A stretch of 64,000 nt of DNA from Exiguobacterium aestuarii (GTDB lineage Bacteria; Bacillota; Bacilli; Exiguobacteriales; Exiguobacteriaceae): contig NZ_JAIVAC010000004.1 in assembly GCF_020171655.1 (NCBI RefSeq), forward strand, positions 53,594 to 117,593. The letters are read 5' to 3'. Made by a program: the position numbers and the translations under genes. The notes beneath the pieces were generated by a model, which searched no databases, was not told the DNA's origin, and saw nothing but the letters and a program-made list of their open reading frames with translations. Shown here piece by piece: positions 48,211 through 55,313 of the stretch. Positions within the stretch are counted from its first letter, which is position 1; each line of letters opens with the position of its first letter.

Positions 48211-48554
48211 TTTTGATCCATTCCTTTCAATTCGTTGATTTCGTTTTGCATGTTCATCATATATCCAAGCATTTCTTTGACGAGAATCGTGTTCATCAAG
48301 TGATCTTGCGCGTGCACCATGAGGACACCGACCGTTGCCGATTTACCTTGTGCTTCGAGCGTGACGAATTTCGTTTGAATCGCATGTGCTTCTTTTAATG
48401 TCGCGTCACCAGCAACGACTGCTGCCTCGGCTTCTTCTTTTTTTCCTTCTTGCATGAGGAGCATCGCTTGATGGTAGCTCGCTTTGGCGTCACCCGAGAG
48501 GGCGATGAGACCGAAAATATCTTCCGGTGAGATTTCGATTGTTTCAGAAACCAT
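48207..48554 (-). CDS. PTS component IIA, lactose/cellobiose family
   Basis: 115 residues, all-helical, trimer-forming family. Active-site His81 in MVHAQDHLMNTIL. Takes phosphate from HPr. AAAAGGAGAG precedes the ATG. First gene of the operon, read from the promoter at 48617-48645. Confidence 0.93.
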   Translation of the reverse strand: MVSETIEISPEDIFGLIALSGDAKASYHQAMLLMQEGKKEEAEAAVVAGDATLKEAHAIQTKFVTLEAQGKSATVGVLMVHAQDHLMNTILVKEMLGYMMNMQNEINELKGMDQK

Positions 48555-48616
48555 AGTATCTCTCCTTTTTGTATGGATAACTAAAATTCATAGGTACAAA
48601 TATTTTCTACATGTTG

Positions 48617-48645
48617 ATAGTAGCACGAAAGCGTTTTCGTGTAAA
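48617..48645 (-). promoter_or_regulatory. PTS operon promoter containing a cre box
   Basis: On the minus strand TTTACA (48645-48640), a 17-bp spacer and TACTAT (48622-48617). The spacer is filled by the palindrome CACGAAAGCGTTTTCGTG (48624-48641), which fits a CcpA cre element. Binding there would block the polymerase: catabolite repression. Confidence 0.75.
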
Positions 48646-48670
48646 CCCTTTCTTTTTGAAAAAAATGCAT

Positions 48671-48705
48671 AAAAAATGCGCACGAGAAAACCATCTCTCG
48701 GGCGC
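48671..48705 (-). terminator. terminator of the GntR gene
   Basis: GCGCACGAGA (48678-48687) pairs with TCTCGGGCGC (48696-48705, one mismatch); the minus strand continues into TTTTTT. Confidence 0.85.
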
Positions 48706-48707
48706 GT

Positions 48708-49418
48708 TTAGGACTTGATGTTCGAGACTTTGAGCATTTTGACATGTTTGAAATGATGGATGGAACGAGAGACGTCGAAGATTTGACCATTTGTTAAATA
48801 GACGGTGTTGTCGACAATCAAGGCTGGGTCATTCTCGTTCAAGTCGAGCAGATCGGCGGACTCAGAATCTAAAAAGTCTGCGTAAATGACTCGGTCGGCG
48901 AATCCGATGGCGAGCTTTTGGTCACTTCGTAAATACGTATAAATCGACTTTTGGACGATGTTCTCGTCTAAGTAGATGACGAGCTCTTTTCGGAAGTATG
49001 AATCTTCCACCGAGAACGGATGGTCATCGACGAGACGTAGACGCTTCACGAAGTAGACGGGTGTCCCAATCGGGCACTTCATACGTTCTGCGACTTCATC
49101 GTTTGCGACAGTCTGCTCGAAATGTAAGACGCGTGTCTCGACTTTCCGGCCACTGAAGTCACTCGTGAGACCTTGAAGTTTTTCAAGGTTGATGTAATCG
49201 CTATTGTAATGGTCGCGGACGAAGACACCGCTCCCTTGAACTTGATAGACGTATCCTTTGTTGACGAGGATCTCAATTGCTTTTCGGACCGTATTGCGAC
49301 TGACACCATATTTATTGGCGTACTCATCTTCGGTCAATAATTTATTCGTATGTTGGTAGACGTGATTGACAATGTCTGATTCAATCTGGCTCGCAACTTG
49401 CTTGTACTTCGGAGACAT
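48708..49418 (-). CDS. GntR/HutC-family transcriptional regulator
   Basis: 236 residues. An N-terminal winged helix (about 5-70, EDEYANKYGVSRNTVRKAIE) is followed by a UTRA/HutC effector domain. Such UTRA regulators commonly sense phosphorylated sugars, and this gene lies directly upstream of the beta-glucoside PTS operon on the same strand. It is therefore the likely local regulator (LicR/BglR/YydK-like role inferred). It has its own terminator, so it is transcribed separately. Confidence 0.9.
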   Translation of the reverse strand: MSPKYKQVASQIESDIVNHVYQHTNKLLTEDEYANKYGVSRNTVRKAIEILVNKGYVYQVQGSGVFVRDHYNSDYINLEKLQGLTSDFSGRKVETRVLHFEQTVANDEVAERMKCPIGTPVYFVKRLRLVDDHPFSVEDSYFRKELVIYLDENIVQKSIYTYLRSDQKLAIGFADRVIYADFLDSESADLLDLNENDPALIVDNTVYLTNGQIFDVSRSIHHFKHVKMLKVSNIKS

Positions 49419-49623
49419 ACAGTTCTACACCTTTCAAAAAAATTTGTGGGAATGAATTTGCTAACAGTATAGCAGATAAACTTTGTAAGCGGATACGTTT
49501 CGTTCGTCAATTGTTGAAAAAAGTCGAACGATTCAATGCTAGAATATTCGGAAAATATGAAACAATATAGGAGGAGATTGCGTATAAGAAAGGTAGATCC
49601 TGCAAAGAAAGGGTGTTTGTTAA

Positions 49624-50058
49624 GTGAACAATCAAAATCGATTTGTACAAGGAGATACATGGTGGAAGTCACCACTTCGAATAAAATATACCTCGTTTGC
49701 GTTCATATTCATGGCGCTTGCAGTGTCATACTTCGAAGGTAATGTATGGCTGACAGTTCCACTCATTGTTGTCGGAATCGTGATGATTGGGATAGATGTT
49801 AGCAAGTATCAGAAACATCGTACGCATGAAAGCGAAAAAATTAAAGTGAAGTCTCTAAAATGGGAACTCATATACGATTTAGTGGATTCAGCAATCCTCA
49901 TTGTGATCACGGTGGCGCTTCTCTTTATGCAAGTTGACACATTGACAATTTTTGTTGTTCTCACCTTGTGGATGGTGTTCGGTCAGACTTTCCAAAAACA
50001 ATTCGGAGAACGCATGCCTTTGGTGGATCAATCCGAGAAACAACGGTTGAAGAGATGA
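49624..50058 (+). CDS. small four-helix membrane protein, cluster 3 member 1
   Basis: 144 residues, GTG start with AAAGGGTG upstream. Begins MNNQNRFVQGDTWWKSPLRI. Hydrophobic pairs at about 22-58 and 84-118 surround a charged loop with HESEKIKVKSLKWELIYDLV. The tail is RMPLVDQSEKQRLKR. More diverged from the FNED subtype than other members, but of the same length and layout, and first of six tandem genes. Function unknown. Confidence 0.78.
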   Translation: MNNQNRFVQGDTWWKSPLRIKYTSFAFIFMALAVSYFEGNVWLTVPLIVVGIVMIGIDVSKYQKHRTHESEKIKVKSLKWELIYDLVDSAILIVITVALLFMQVDTLTIFVVLTLWMVFGQTFQKQFGERMPLVDQSEKQRLKR

Positions 50059-50483
50059 ATGAACGGATAACGCAAGAGAAGGCATGGAAACGTTTATTCG
50101 ACCAATGGATCTTCGGCATATTTGGAACATTGGTGGTACTCATGTTTCCCATCAGTTTATGGACGGATGACCTTGCATGGGGCGTGTTGTATATCGCCTG
50201 TACACTCATTCCGTTGAACATCTTATATGTGAAGCGTTATCGGATGCGCCTGTCATTTCAACCAGAATTGAAGGGGTTATATCGTCGTCAACTTGCTCGG
50301 GACGGGATCAACAGTGTTGCTTTTTTCCTCGCGTTGAATAATCAATTCTTATTTACCTCAAACGTGGCATATGTATGTGTCACGGTGTTCATCGCAGGCG
50401 CGATGTTATGGACATGGAACGTGGAGACGCAGACGAAACGACAAGATGTAGAGTATATCAACTTTAACAAGGAGGCGATATAG
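50055..50483 (+). CDS. small four-helix membrane protein, cluster 3 member 2
   Basis: 142 residues beginning MNERITQEKAWKRLFDQWIF. The ATG at 50055 overlaps the previous stop (ATGA); a longer frame exists but lies inside the upstream gene. Central segment FQPELKGLYRRQLARDGINS resembles the FNE..YxRL motif in a degraded form. Ends NFNKEAI, the shortest tail in the family. Function unknown. Confidence 0.75.
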   Translation: MNERITQEKAWKRLFDQWIFGIFGTLVVLMFPISLWTDDLAWGVLYIACTLIPLNILYVKRYRMRLSFQPELKGLYRRQLARDGINSVAFFLALNNQFLFTSNVAYVCVTVFIAGAMLWTWNVETQTKRQDVEYINFNKEAI

Positions 50484-50933
50484 GTGGAGCAAGACATAAA
50501 GTGGATGCAACGGATGCGAGGTTATGCCATACCCGTCATGATTCTATATGTCACAGCCGTCATTGTCGCCCTCTTGTTAGAGAAAATGTGGTTGATTCCC
50601 ATTATGGGGTCGGTCTCCGTGATTATCGTCGTGATGGGCTATCAAGAAATGCGTATCATGTGGCGAATGACAAAACACCCGAAGGCGCATCGAATGCTTA
50701 TATTCCAATACGTATTCGAATGGGTGGATGCGATTTTATTGACGACACTCATGGTGACCCTGCTGACCGCAGAAGATTTTGGTCTCATGATTGGTCTCTT
50801 TTTCGGGATATGGGGAGTACTTAGTCCGCTTCGGCAGAAGTGGTTCACAAATCAACTCCAACATATCGAACCAGGGCTTCCGACGTATGAAGAGGTGATT
50901 GAAGGGAAGGTCTCGCATGAATCGTCCATTTGA
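50484..50933 (+). CDS. small four-helix membrane protein, cluster 3 member 3
   Basis: 149 residues, GTG start right behind the previous stop with AAGGAGG just upstream. Begins MEQDIKWMQRMRGYAIPVMI. The central segment has HPKAHRMLIFQYVFEWVDA and the tail HIEPGLPTYEEVIEGK, shared with the next gene; this defines a third tail subtype (LPTYEEVxEG). Function unknown. Confidence 0.8.
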   Translation: MEQDIKWMQRMRGYAIPVMILYVTAVIVALLLEKMWLIPIMGSVSVIIVVMGYQEMRIMWRMTKHPKAHRMLIFQYVFEWVDAILLTTLMVTLLTAEDFGLMIGLFFGIWGVLSPLRQKWFTNQLQHIEPGLPTYEEVIEGKVSHESSI

Positions 50934-51387
50934 ACTCACCGTAACGCATGCCAAACAGTTCGAGCGGTTCTTTGGTTGGCCCGTACTCGTCATTTTCTTG
51001 ATTTCGTTCATCGTGATGTTGCGAACACAGGCGATGTGGGTCATCCCGGTCATGTTGATCGTATCCATGGGCTTGGCTTATAAAGGATATATGGAATATC
51101 GAGTCATTCGCCATTTTGCCGAACATCAAGCGGTCGCTCGCGTGTTACGCTATCGACTCATTGATTGTTGGATTGATGCCGTTTCTTTATTTGCGCTCTT
51201 CATCCCGATGTATGTAAACGAAGATGCCTTCATCCTGATTGGCGGGATCGTCGCCCTTTGGGGGTTGACGAAATCGTATCGAGAGAAGAAGTGGAAAGAG
51301 CGAATTCATGCACATCAGTCAAGGCTACCGACGTATGAAGAAGTGTTGGAAGGGAGAGAGGACGTATGGAACTATCACCAAAAGTAA
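50917..51387 (+). CDS. small four-helix membrane protein, cluster 3 member 4
   Basis: 156 residues beginning MNRPFELTVTHAKQFERFFG. The ATG at 50917, after GGGAAGG, lies within the previous gene (17-bp overlap). Centre EHQAVARVLRYRLIDCWIDA and tail QSRLPTYEEVLEGRED closely parallel member 3, so these two arose by a recent local duplication. Function unknown. Confidence 0.8.
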   Translation: MNRPFELTVTHAKQFERFFGWPVLVIFLISFIVMLRTQAMWVIPVMLIVSMGLAYKGYMEYRVIRHFAEHQAVARVLRYRLIDCWIDAVSLFALFIPMYVNEDAFILIGGIVALWGLTKSYREKKWKERIHAHQSRLPTYEEVLEGREDVWNYHQK

Positions 51388-51884
51388 AATCGCAAATCGA
51401 TACGATTTTAAAAGTAGACCGTTTGACGAAATGGGGTGTAGGCATCATCGGAATCGGGCTTGTCGTCAGTTTTTTGATTTACGCCTCGTATTGGACACTC
51501 TCTGACGGCGTTGTTACAGGAACATTATATGCCGTGCTCGCCGCAATCCTGACGGGTATTTTTATTCAATATCGGATGTGGCTGCGCTTTGTGACGAATC
51601 AAACGGCACGTAACCTCTTATCAATCAAAATGATGGCACACACGCTCGCTTTGACCGGTATCGGGATTTACGGACTTTTTTACTTCACGAGTGAAACGAC
51701 AGGTCCACAATCATTCCGTGTGTTCATCCTTTCGCAGCTGACGTTTTTCGGGATTGAATACTTGGCGAAACGGTTCGACCGCGTTATTCAGTCCTATGAT
51801 GAGAACTATTTGACGGATAAAGATTTGAAAGAGATTCGTGAGGTCCGTGAATACGAGAAGGAGCAACGTCGTGAACAAACGTGA
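51366..51884 (+). CDS. small four-helix membrane protein, cluster 3 member 5
   Basis: 172 residues beginning MELSPKVKSQIDTILKVDRL, overlapping member 4 by 22 bp. GGGAGAG serves as ribosome site. Centre VTNQTARNLLSIKMMAHTLA; tail SYDENYLTDKDLKEIREVRE. The DENY-[LV]-T-x-x-[DE]-L tail links this gene to the DPEHVTNREL tail of cluster 2. Function unknown. Confidence 0.8.
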   Translation: MELSPKVKSQIDTILKVDRLTKWGVGIIGIGLVVSFLIYASYWTLSDGVVTGTLYAVLAAILTGIFIQYRMWLRFVTNQTARNLLSIKMMAHTLALTGIGIYGLFYFTSETTGPQSFRVFILSQLTFFGIEYLAKRFDRVIQSYDENYLTDKDLKEIREVREYEKEQRREQT

Positions 51885-52341
51885 TCAGATGAGAGAGTTG
51901 ACGGCATTTGATGAAACGGGAAAGTGGACTGTCAGTATGATGAGCGGTGCGCTCGCACTCATGCTTTTCTTTGCTGTAGAGAAAGGTTGGATGTCGTTGG
52001 TAGGTGTGTTGTTGATTTCAGAAATCGCTGCCTTACCTGCATGGAAGAAAACATGGGACCGAGAGGCGATCAAGAAGCGTTATCTGACATCGAGAGAAGC
52101 GAAACGACTCGCGCATTGGAACTCGATCACCGGTTTGATTGCGTACCCGTTTGTAATTGTTTTTCTGTATTTCACGGTTACAGGGCAGATTTCGACGCTT
52201 GCTTTCTTTGTAACGACTGCATTGCTCATCCTGAGTTCTGTGATGATGCATCGATTGTACGAACGTCATATGGTTCGTCTCGATGAGAACTATGTCACGG
52301 AACGTGAATTAAGAGAAGAACAAAAATGGGGGAGCGCATAA
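51871..52341 (+). CDS. small four-helix membrane protein, cluster 3 member 6
   Basis: 156 residues starting at GTG 51871, 7 bp after AAGGAG and inside the end of member 5 (14-bp overlap). A longer in-frame start at 51838 lies wholly within the upstream gene. Centre LTSREAKRLAHWNSITGLIA resembles the LTNVEQAKRIIDWQY segment of cluster 1; tail RLDENYVTERELREEQKW. Last gene of the cluster. Function unknown. Confidence 0.8.
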   Translation: MNKRDQMRELTAFDETGKWTVSMMSGALALMLFFAVEKGWMSLVGVLLISEIAALPAWKKTWDREAIKKRYLTSREAKRLAHWNSITGLIAYPFVIVFLYFTVTGQISTLAFFVTTALLILSSVMMHRLYERHMVRLDENYVTERELREEQKWGSA

Positions 52342-52360
52342 GCGTCTCCCCATTTTATTT
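52328..52360. terminator. bidirectional terminator of cluster 3
   Basis: GGGGAGCGC and GCGTCTCCCC form an imperfect stem around ATAA, followed by ATTTTATTT. It lies between the convergent cluster 3 and the 111-residue gene. Confidence 0.75.
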
Positions 52361-52690
52361 AAACAACCGAGCGATGAACCCCACACATGCCGCAAAGGGA
52401 AGAAGGAGAAGAAGCCCGAGCCATTGATCGCGCCAGACGACAAACCAGAAAGCGGCTTGCAAACAAAGAATGCCAACTGCGGCAAAGATCACGAATAAGA
52501 ATGCTTTCTTACGGGTGGAGCGGTCTTCCCACCATTCTTTAAAGTATGGAAAACTGCAGAAGAATGCCATCGCCATAAAGAAAATCGCAGGAAACAACAT
52601 GACATCCCCTAACGTGCTGTTCCCTTCAAATTCAAGCCACCTGGATAAGACGGATAACAGTATGCCGATCAACAGGAAGATTCCACCCAT
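52355..52690 (-). CDS. uncharacterised membrane protein, 111 residues
   Basis: Four hydrophobic segments: about 2-17, 28-46, 63-80 and 88-107, with WWEDRSTRKKAF in the cytoplasmic middle loop. The layout resembles the neighbouring four-helix family, but length and motifs differ (no FNED or DxxHVT segment), so I do not count it as a member. GAGGGGAAAC precedes the ATG. Not recognised. Confidence 0.7.
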   Translation of the reverse strand: MGGIFLLIGILLSVLSRWLEFEGNSTLGDVMLFPAIFFMAMAFFCSFPYFKEWWEDRSTRKKAFLFVIFAAVGILCLQAAFWFVVWRDQWLGLLLLLPFAACVGFIARLFK

Positions 52691-52889
52691 GTGTTTCCCC
52701 TCATTTCTTTACTCGTTACTTGTATCATGCCCGTTCTAACCATACTCGAAAACCTGGTGAACGGATGGCTTTTTAGTGAAAGTGGTGACTTTTACATGAA
52801 CGGTAAAAAAGTATTCGGCGACATTTTTTTGAATTGCTCTATCCAATTCTTTTTGTACTCGATAGCATGAAAGCGTATCTGGAGAAACG
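52691..52889. other. intergenic region upstream of the glmS ribozyme, no gene seen
   Basis: No frame here has a ribosome site or plausible protein. The stretch should hold the glmS promoter, but no clean -35/-10 pair stands out; TTGAAT near 52829 with TGTACT 19 bp on is a poor candidate. Confidence 0.5.
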
Positions 52890-53050
52890 GCTGGGTATGA
52901 GATAGAAGCGCCAGAACTCTATGGAGTTGACGAGGACGAAGGTGATCGAGATTTCGGCGGATGCCTTCCAGTCGCGTGTCACGACTGAGAAAGTCTTGAT
53001 AAAACGTTCGGGTGACCGGGCGGACAAAACGAGACTTGATGACATCACTC
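52890..53050 (+). ncRNA. glmS ribozyme-riboswitch
   Basis: The core AGCGCCAGAACTCTATGGAG, then GTTGACGAGGACGAAGG, then ATCGAGATTTCGGCGGATGC and the P3-P4 parts down to GGGCGGACAAAACGAG match the conserved glmS ribozyme as I recall it from Bacillus. Self-cleavage should occur between A52907 and G52908. Glucosamine-6-phosphate is the cofactor; cleavage destabilises the glmS message and lowers synthesis of the enzyme. The outer limits given here are approximate. Confidence 0.95.
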
Positions 53051-53102
53051 AAAAAAGCCCGTTTCCTTTTTCGAGAAATCGAAGGATAGAGGAGATTTGT
53101 TT

Positions 53103-54899
53103 ATGTGTGGAATCGTAGGAATGATCGGACAAGTTGGAACGAAAGAGATTTTATTGAAAGGGCTTGAAAAGCTCGAGTATCGCGGCTACGACTCGGCAGG
53201 GATTGCCTTGGTCGGTGAGGACGTTCTTACATTCAAAGAAGTGGGACGAATTCAAGCACTCCGTGACATCGTACCGGCTGACGCTGAAGGAACCATCGGA
53301 ATCGGTCACACGCGTTGGGCGACACACGGGGTACCGAGCGTACCGAACGCCCACCCGCATCAAAGTACGACTGGACGCTTCACGCTCGTGCATAACGGCG
53401 TGATTGAGAACGACGAACAATTGAAAGCGACACTCGACGCTCCGTTCCTTTCAGAGACGGACACGGAAGTCATCGTCCAGCTCATGGAGAAGCACTTCGT
53501 CGAGCTCGACGATGTCGAGGCGGCGTTCCGCAAGACGCTCTCGGACCTCCACGGTTCATACGCGATCGCGATGATCGACTCAGAGGATAAAGAGCGCCTC
53601 TATATCGGGAAGAACAAGTCACCGCTCCTCGTCGGACTCGGTGACGGCACGTTCAACGTCGTCGCATCGGACGCGATGGCGATGCTCCAGGTGACGGACC
53701 AGTACCTCGAGCTCCACGACGGCGAGATCGTCATCCTCACGCGTGAATCGGCGACGATCAAGACGCTCGACGGCGAAGTGCTCGAGCGTGCACCGTACAC
53801 GGCCGAGATCGATGCGTCAGACATCGAGAAGGGCACGTACGCGCACTACATGTTGAAGGAGATGGACGAGCAGCCGGCCGTCATCCGCAACATCATCCAG
53901 TATTACCAGAACGAGAACGGCGACATCGAACTCACGGAAGGCGTGCGCAAGCTCGTCTCGGAAGCGGACCGTGTCTATATCGTTGCATGTGGGACGAGCT
54001 ATAACGCCGGACTCGTCGGAAAAGACATTTTAGAACGCATCGCCGGCATTCCGACAGAAGTGCACGTTTCTTCTGAATTTGGCTACAATATGCCGCTCTT
54101 AAGTGAACGTCCGTTGTTCGTCTTCTTATCACAATCCGGTGAGACGGCGGACAGCCGTGCCGTCCTCGTCGAAGTGAAGAAACGCGGATATAAAGCGCTA
54201 ACCATGACGAATGTACCGAGTTCAACGCTCTCACGTGAAGCGAACGAGACGATGCTCCTCCACGCAGGACCGGAGATCGCCGTCGCGTCGACGAAAGCGT
54301 ACACGGCACAGATCGCCGTCCTCGCGATTCTCGCATACGACATCGCCCGTGCGACGGAGAGAGAGTTGCCGTTCAATCTCATGCCGGAACTCGCTCGTGT
54401 TGCGACGATCATGGATTCGATCATGGCGCAAAAAGAGTTGTTCGAAGACCTCGCGGAACGTTATTTGAAGACGACACCGAACACGTTCTTCATCGGTCGT
54501 GGGCTTGACGCTTCTGTCTGTCTCGAAGGAGCGCTCAAAGTAAAAGAGATCTCATATATCCAAGCGGAAGGATACCCGGGTGGGGAACTGAAGCACGGAT
54601 CGATCGCCTTGATTGAAGACGGGACACCGGTCATCGCACTGATTTCACAACCGAAGACGAACTTGAACATCCGCGGGAACGTCAAAGAGGTCGTCGCCCG
54701 TGGCGCGAACGCCTGTATCATTTCCATGCAAGGCGTCGAACATGAGAATGATGACTTCATCTTGCCACATGTTGAGCCACTCTTGGCACCGCTCATCAAC
54801 GTCTTACCGGTGCAACTCATGGCATATTATGCGGCACTCGCCCGTGGTTGTGACGTCGACAAGCCACGGAACTTGGCGAAATCGGTGACGGTCGAATAA
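53103..54899 (+). CDS. glmS: glutamine--fructose-6-phosphate aminotransferase (isomerising)
   Basis: 598 residues. After removal of Met, Cys1 (MCGIVGMIG) is the nucleophile of the class-II glutaminase domain (about 1-220). Two SIS sugar-isomerase domains follow (about 285-430 and 455-590; [17 protein letters not shown] and the C-terminal KSVTVE). It makes glucosamine-6-phosphate for cell-wall synthesis. GAGGAG precedes the ATG, 53 bp behind the ribozyme. Base composition changes sharply inside the gene: about 53430-53975 uses mostly C/G third positions. Confidence 0.97.
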   Translation: MCGIVGMIGQVGTKEILLKGLEKLEYRGYDSAGIALVGEDVLTFKEVGRIQALRDIVPADAEGTIGIGHTRWATHGVPSVPNAHPHQSTTGRFTLVHNGVIENDEQLKATLDAPFLSETDTEVIVQLMEKHFVELDDVEAAFRKTLSDLHGSYAIAMIDSEDKERLYIGKNKSPLLVGLGDGTFNVVASDAMAMLQVTDQYLELHDGEIVILTRESATIKTLDGEVLERAPYTAEIDASDIEKGTYAHYMLKEMDEQPAVIRNIIQYYQNENGDIELTEGVRKLVSEADRVYIVACGTSYNAGLVGKDILERIAGIPTEVHVSSEFGYNMPLLSERPLFVFLSQSGETADSRAVLVEVKKRGYKALTMTNVPSSTLSREANETMLLHAGPEIAVASTKAYTAQIAVLAILAYDIARATERELPFNLMPELARVATIMDSIMAQKELFEDLAERYLKTTPNTFFIGRGLDASVCLEGALKVKEISYIQAEGYPGGELKHGSIALIEDGTPVIALISQPKTNLNIRGNVKEVVARGANACIISMQGVEHENDDFILPHVEPLLAPLINVLPVQLMAYYAALARGCDVDKPRNLAKSVTVE

Positions 54900-54913
54900 A
54901 CTGAACATAGTGT

Positions 54914-54945
54914 AAGGCACCTTTCTTCAGGAGAGGTGCTTTTTA
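54914..54945 (+). terminator. terminator of glmS
   Basis: GCACCT (54917-54922) pairs with AGGTGC (54934-54939), followed by TTTTT. Confidence 0.8.
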
Positions 54946-55043
54946 CTGCTTGCCGATATCTTTGCCAACAAGCAAAATAGTAGGAGAAGTAAGCGGTTCC
55001 AACTTATGATTAGATAAAGATAAGCGACGAAAGAAGGGCTGAC

Positions 55044-55313
55044 ATGAACGTATACATTGCTTGCCATAGCGGGTTTGTGACAAGTGCGATGGCGGCGAAG
55101 TTGTTCGCACAGGCAAGCGAGGGGCGCTTGCTTTGTACGATTACGCACGGAACGATTCAAAACATCCCGAATGAGGTGGATTTGATTCTCTATCAGGAAG
55201 GGGCGACCCCGGTCACCCATCCGACCGCACGTGTCCGGTCAGTCCGACAACTCCTGTCGCTCGAGGAATACCGACTACTTGTCGAAGAATGGATGGATGA
55301 GCATGAGACATGA
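55044..55313 (+). CDS. PTS IIB-like small protein upstream of mtlR
   Basis: 89 residues. MNVYIACHSGFVTSAMAAKL resembles the phosphate-loop of mannitol IIB (CDAGMGSSAMGAS), with Cys7 in the phospho-Cys position and the SAM-x-A pattern kept. The rest is shortened and ends in an acidic tail (LVEEWMDEHET). It overlaps mtlR by 11 bp, so the two are coupled. It may be an accessory phospho-relay or regulatory domain; catalytic ability is uncertain. Confidence 0.65.
   Translation: MNVYIACHSGFVTSAMAAKLFAQASEGRLLCTITHGTIQNIPNEVDLILYQEGATPVTHPTARVRSVRQLLSLEEYRLLVEEWMDEHET

Noticed and set aside
49483..49497. TGTAAGCGGATACG as a cre box before cluster 3
   Set aside because: Only the left half fits the consensus; position relative to any promoter is unclear.
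52355..52690. Counting the 111-residue membrane protein as a fifteenth family member
   Set aside because: Four helices, but it is shorter, on the opposite strand and lacks the family middle and tail motifs.
52792..53118. Frames on both strands between 52792 and 53118
   Set aside because: They cover the glmS ribozyme, whose RNA conservation explains the sequence.
54083..54431. Minus-strand frames opposite glmS
   Set aside because: High-GC codon pattern of glmS opens antisense frames; no independent support.
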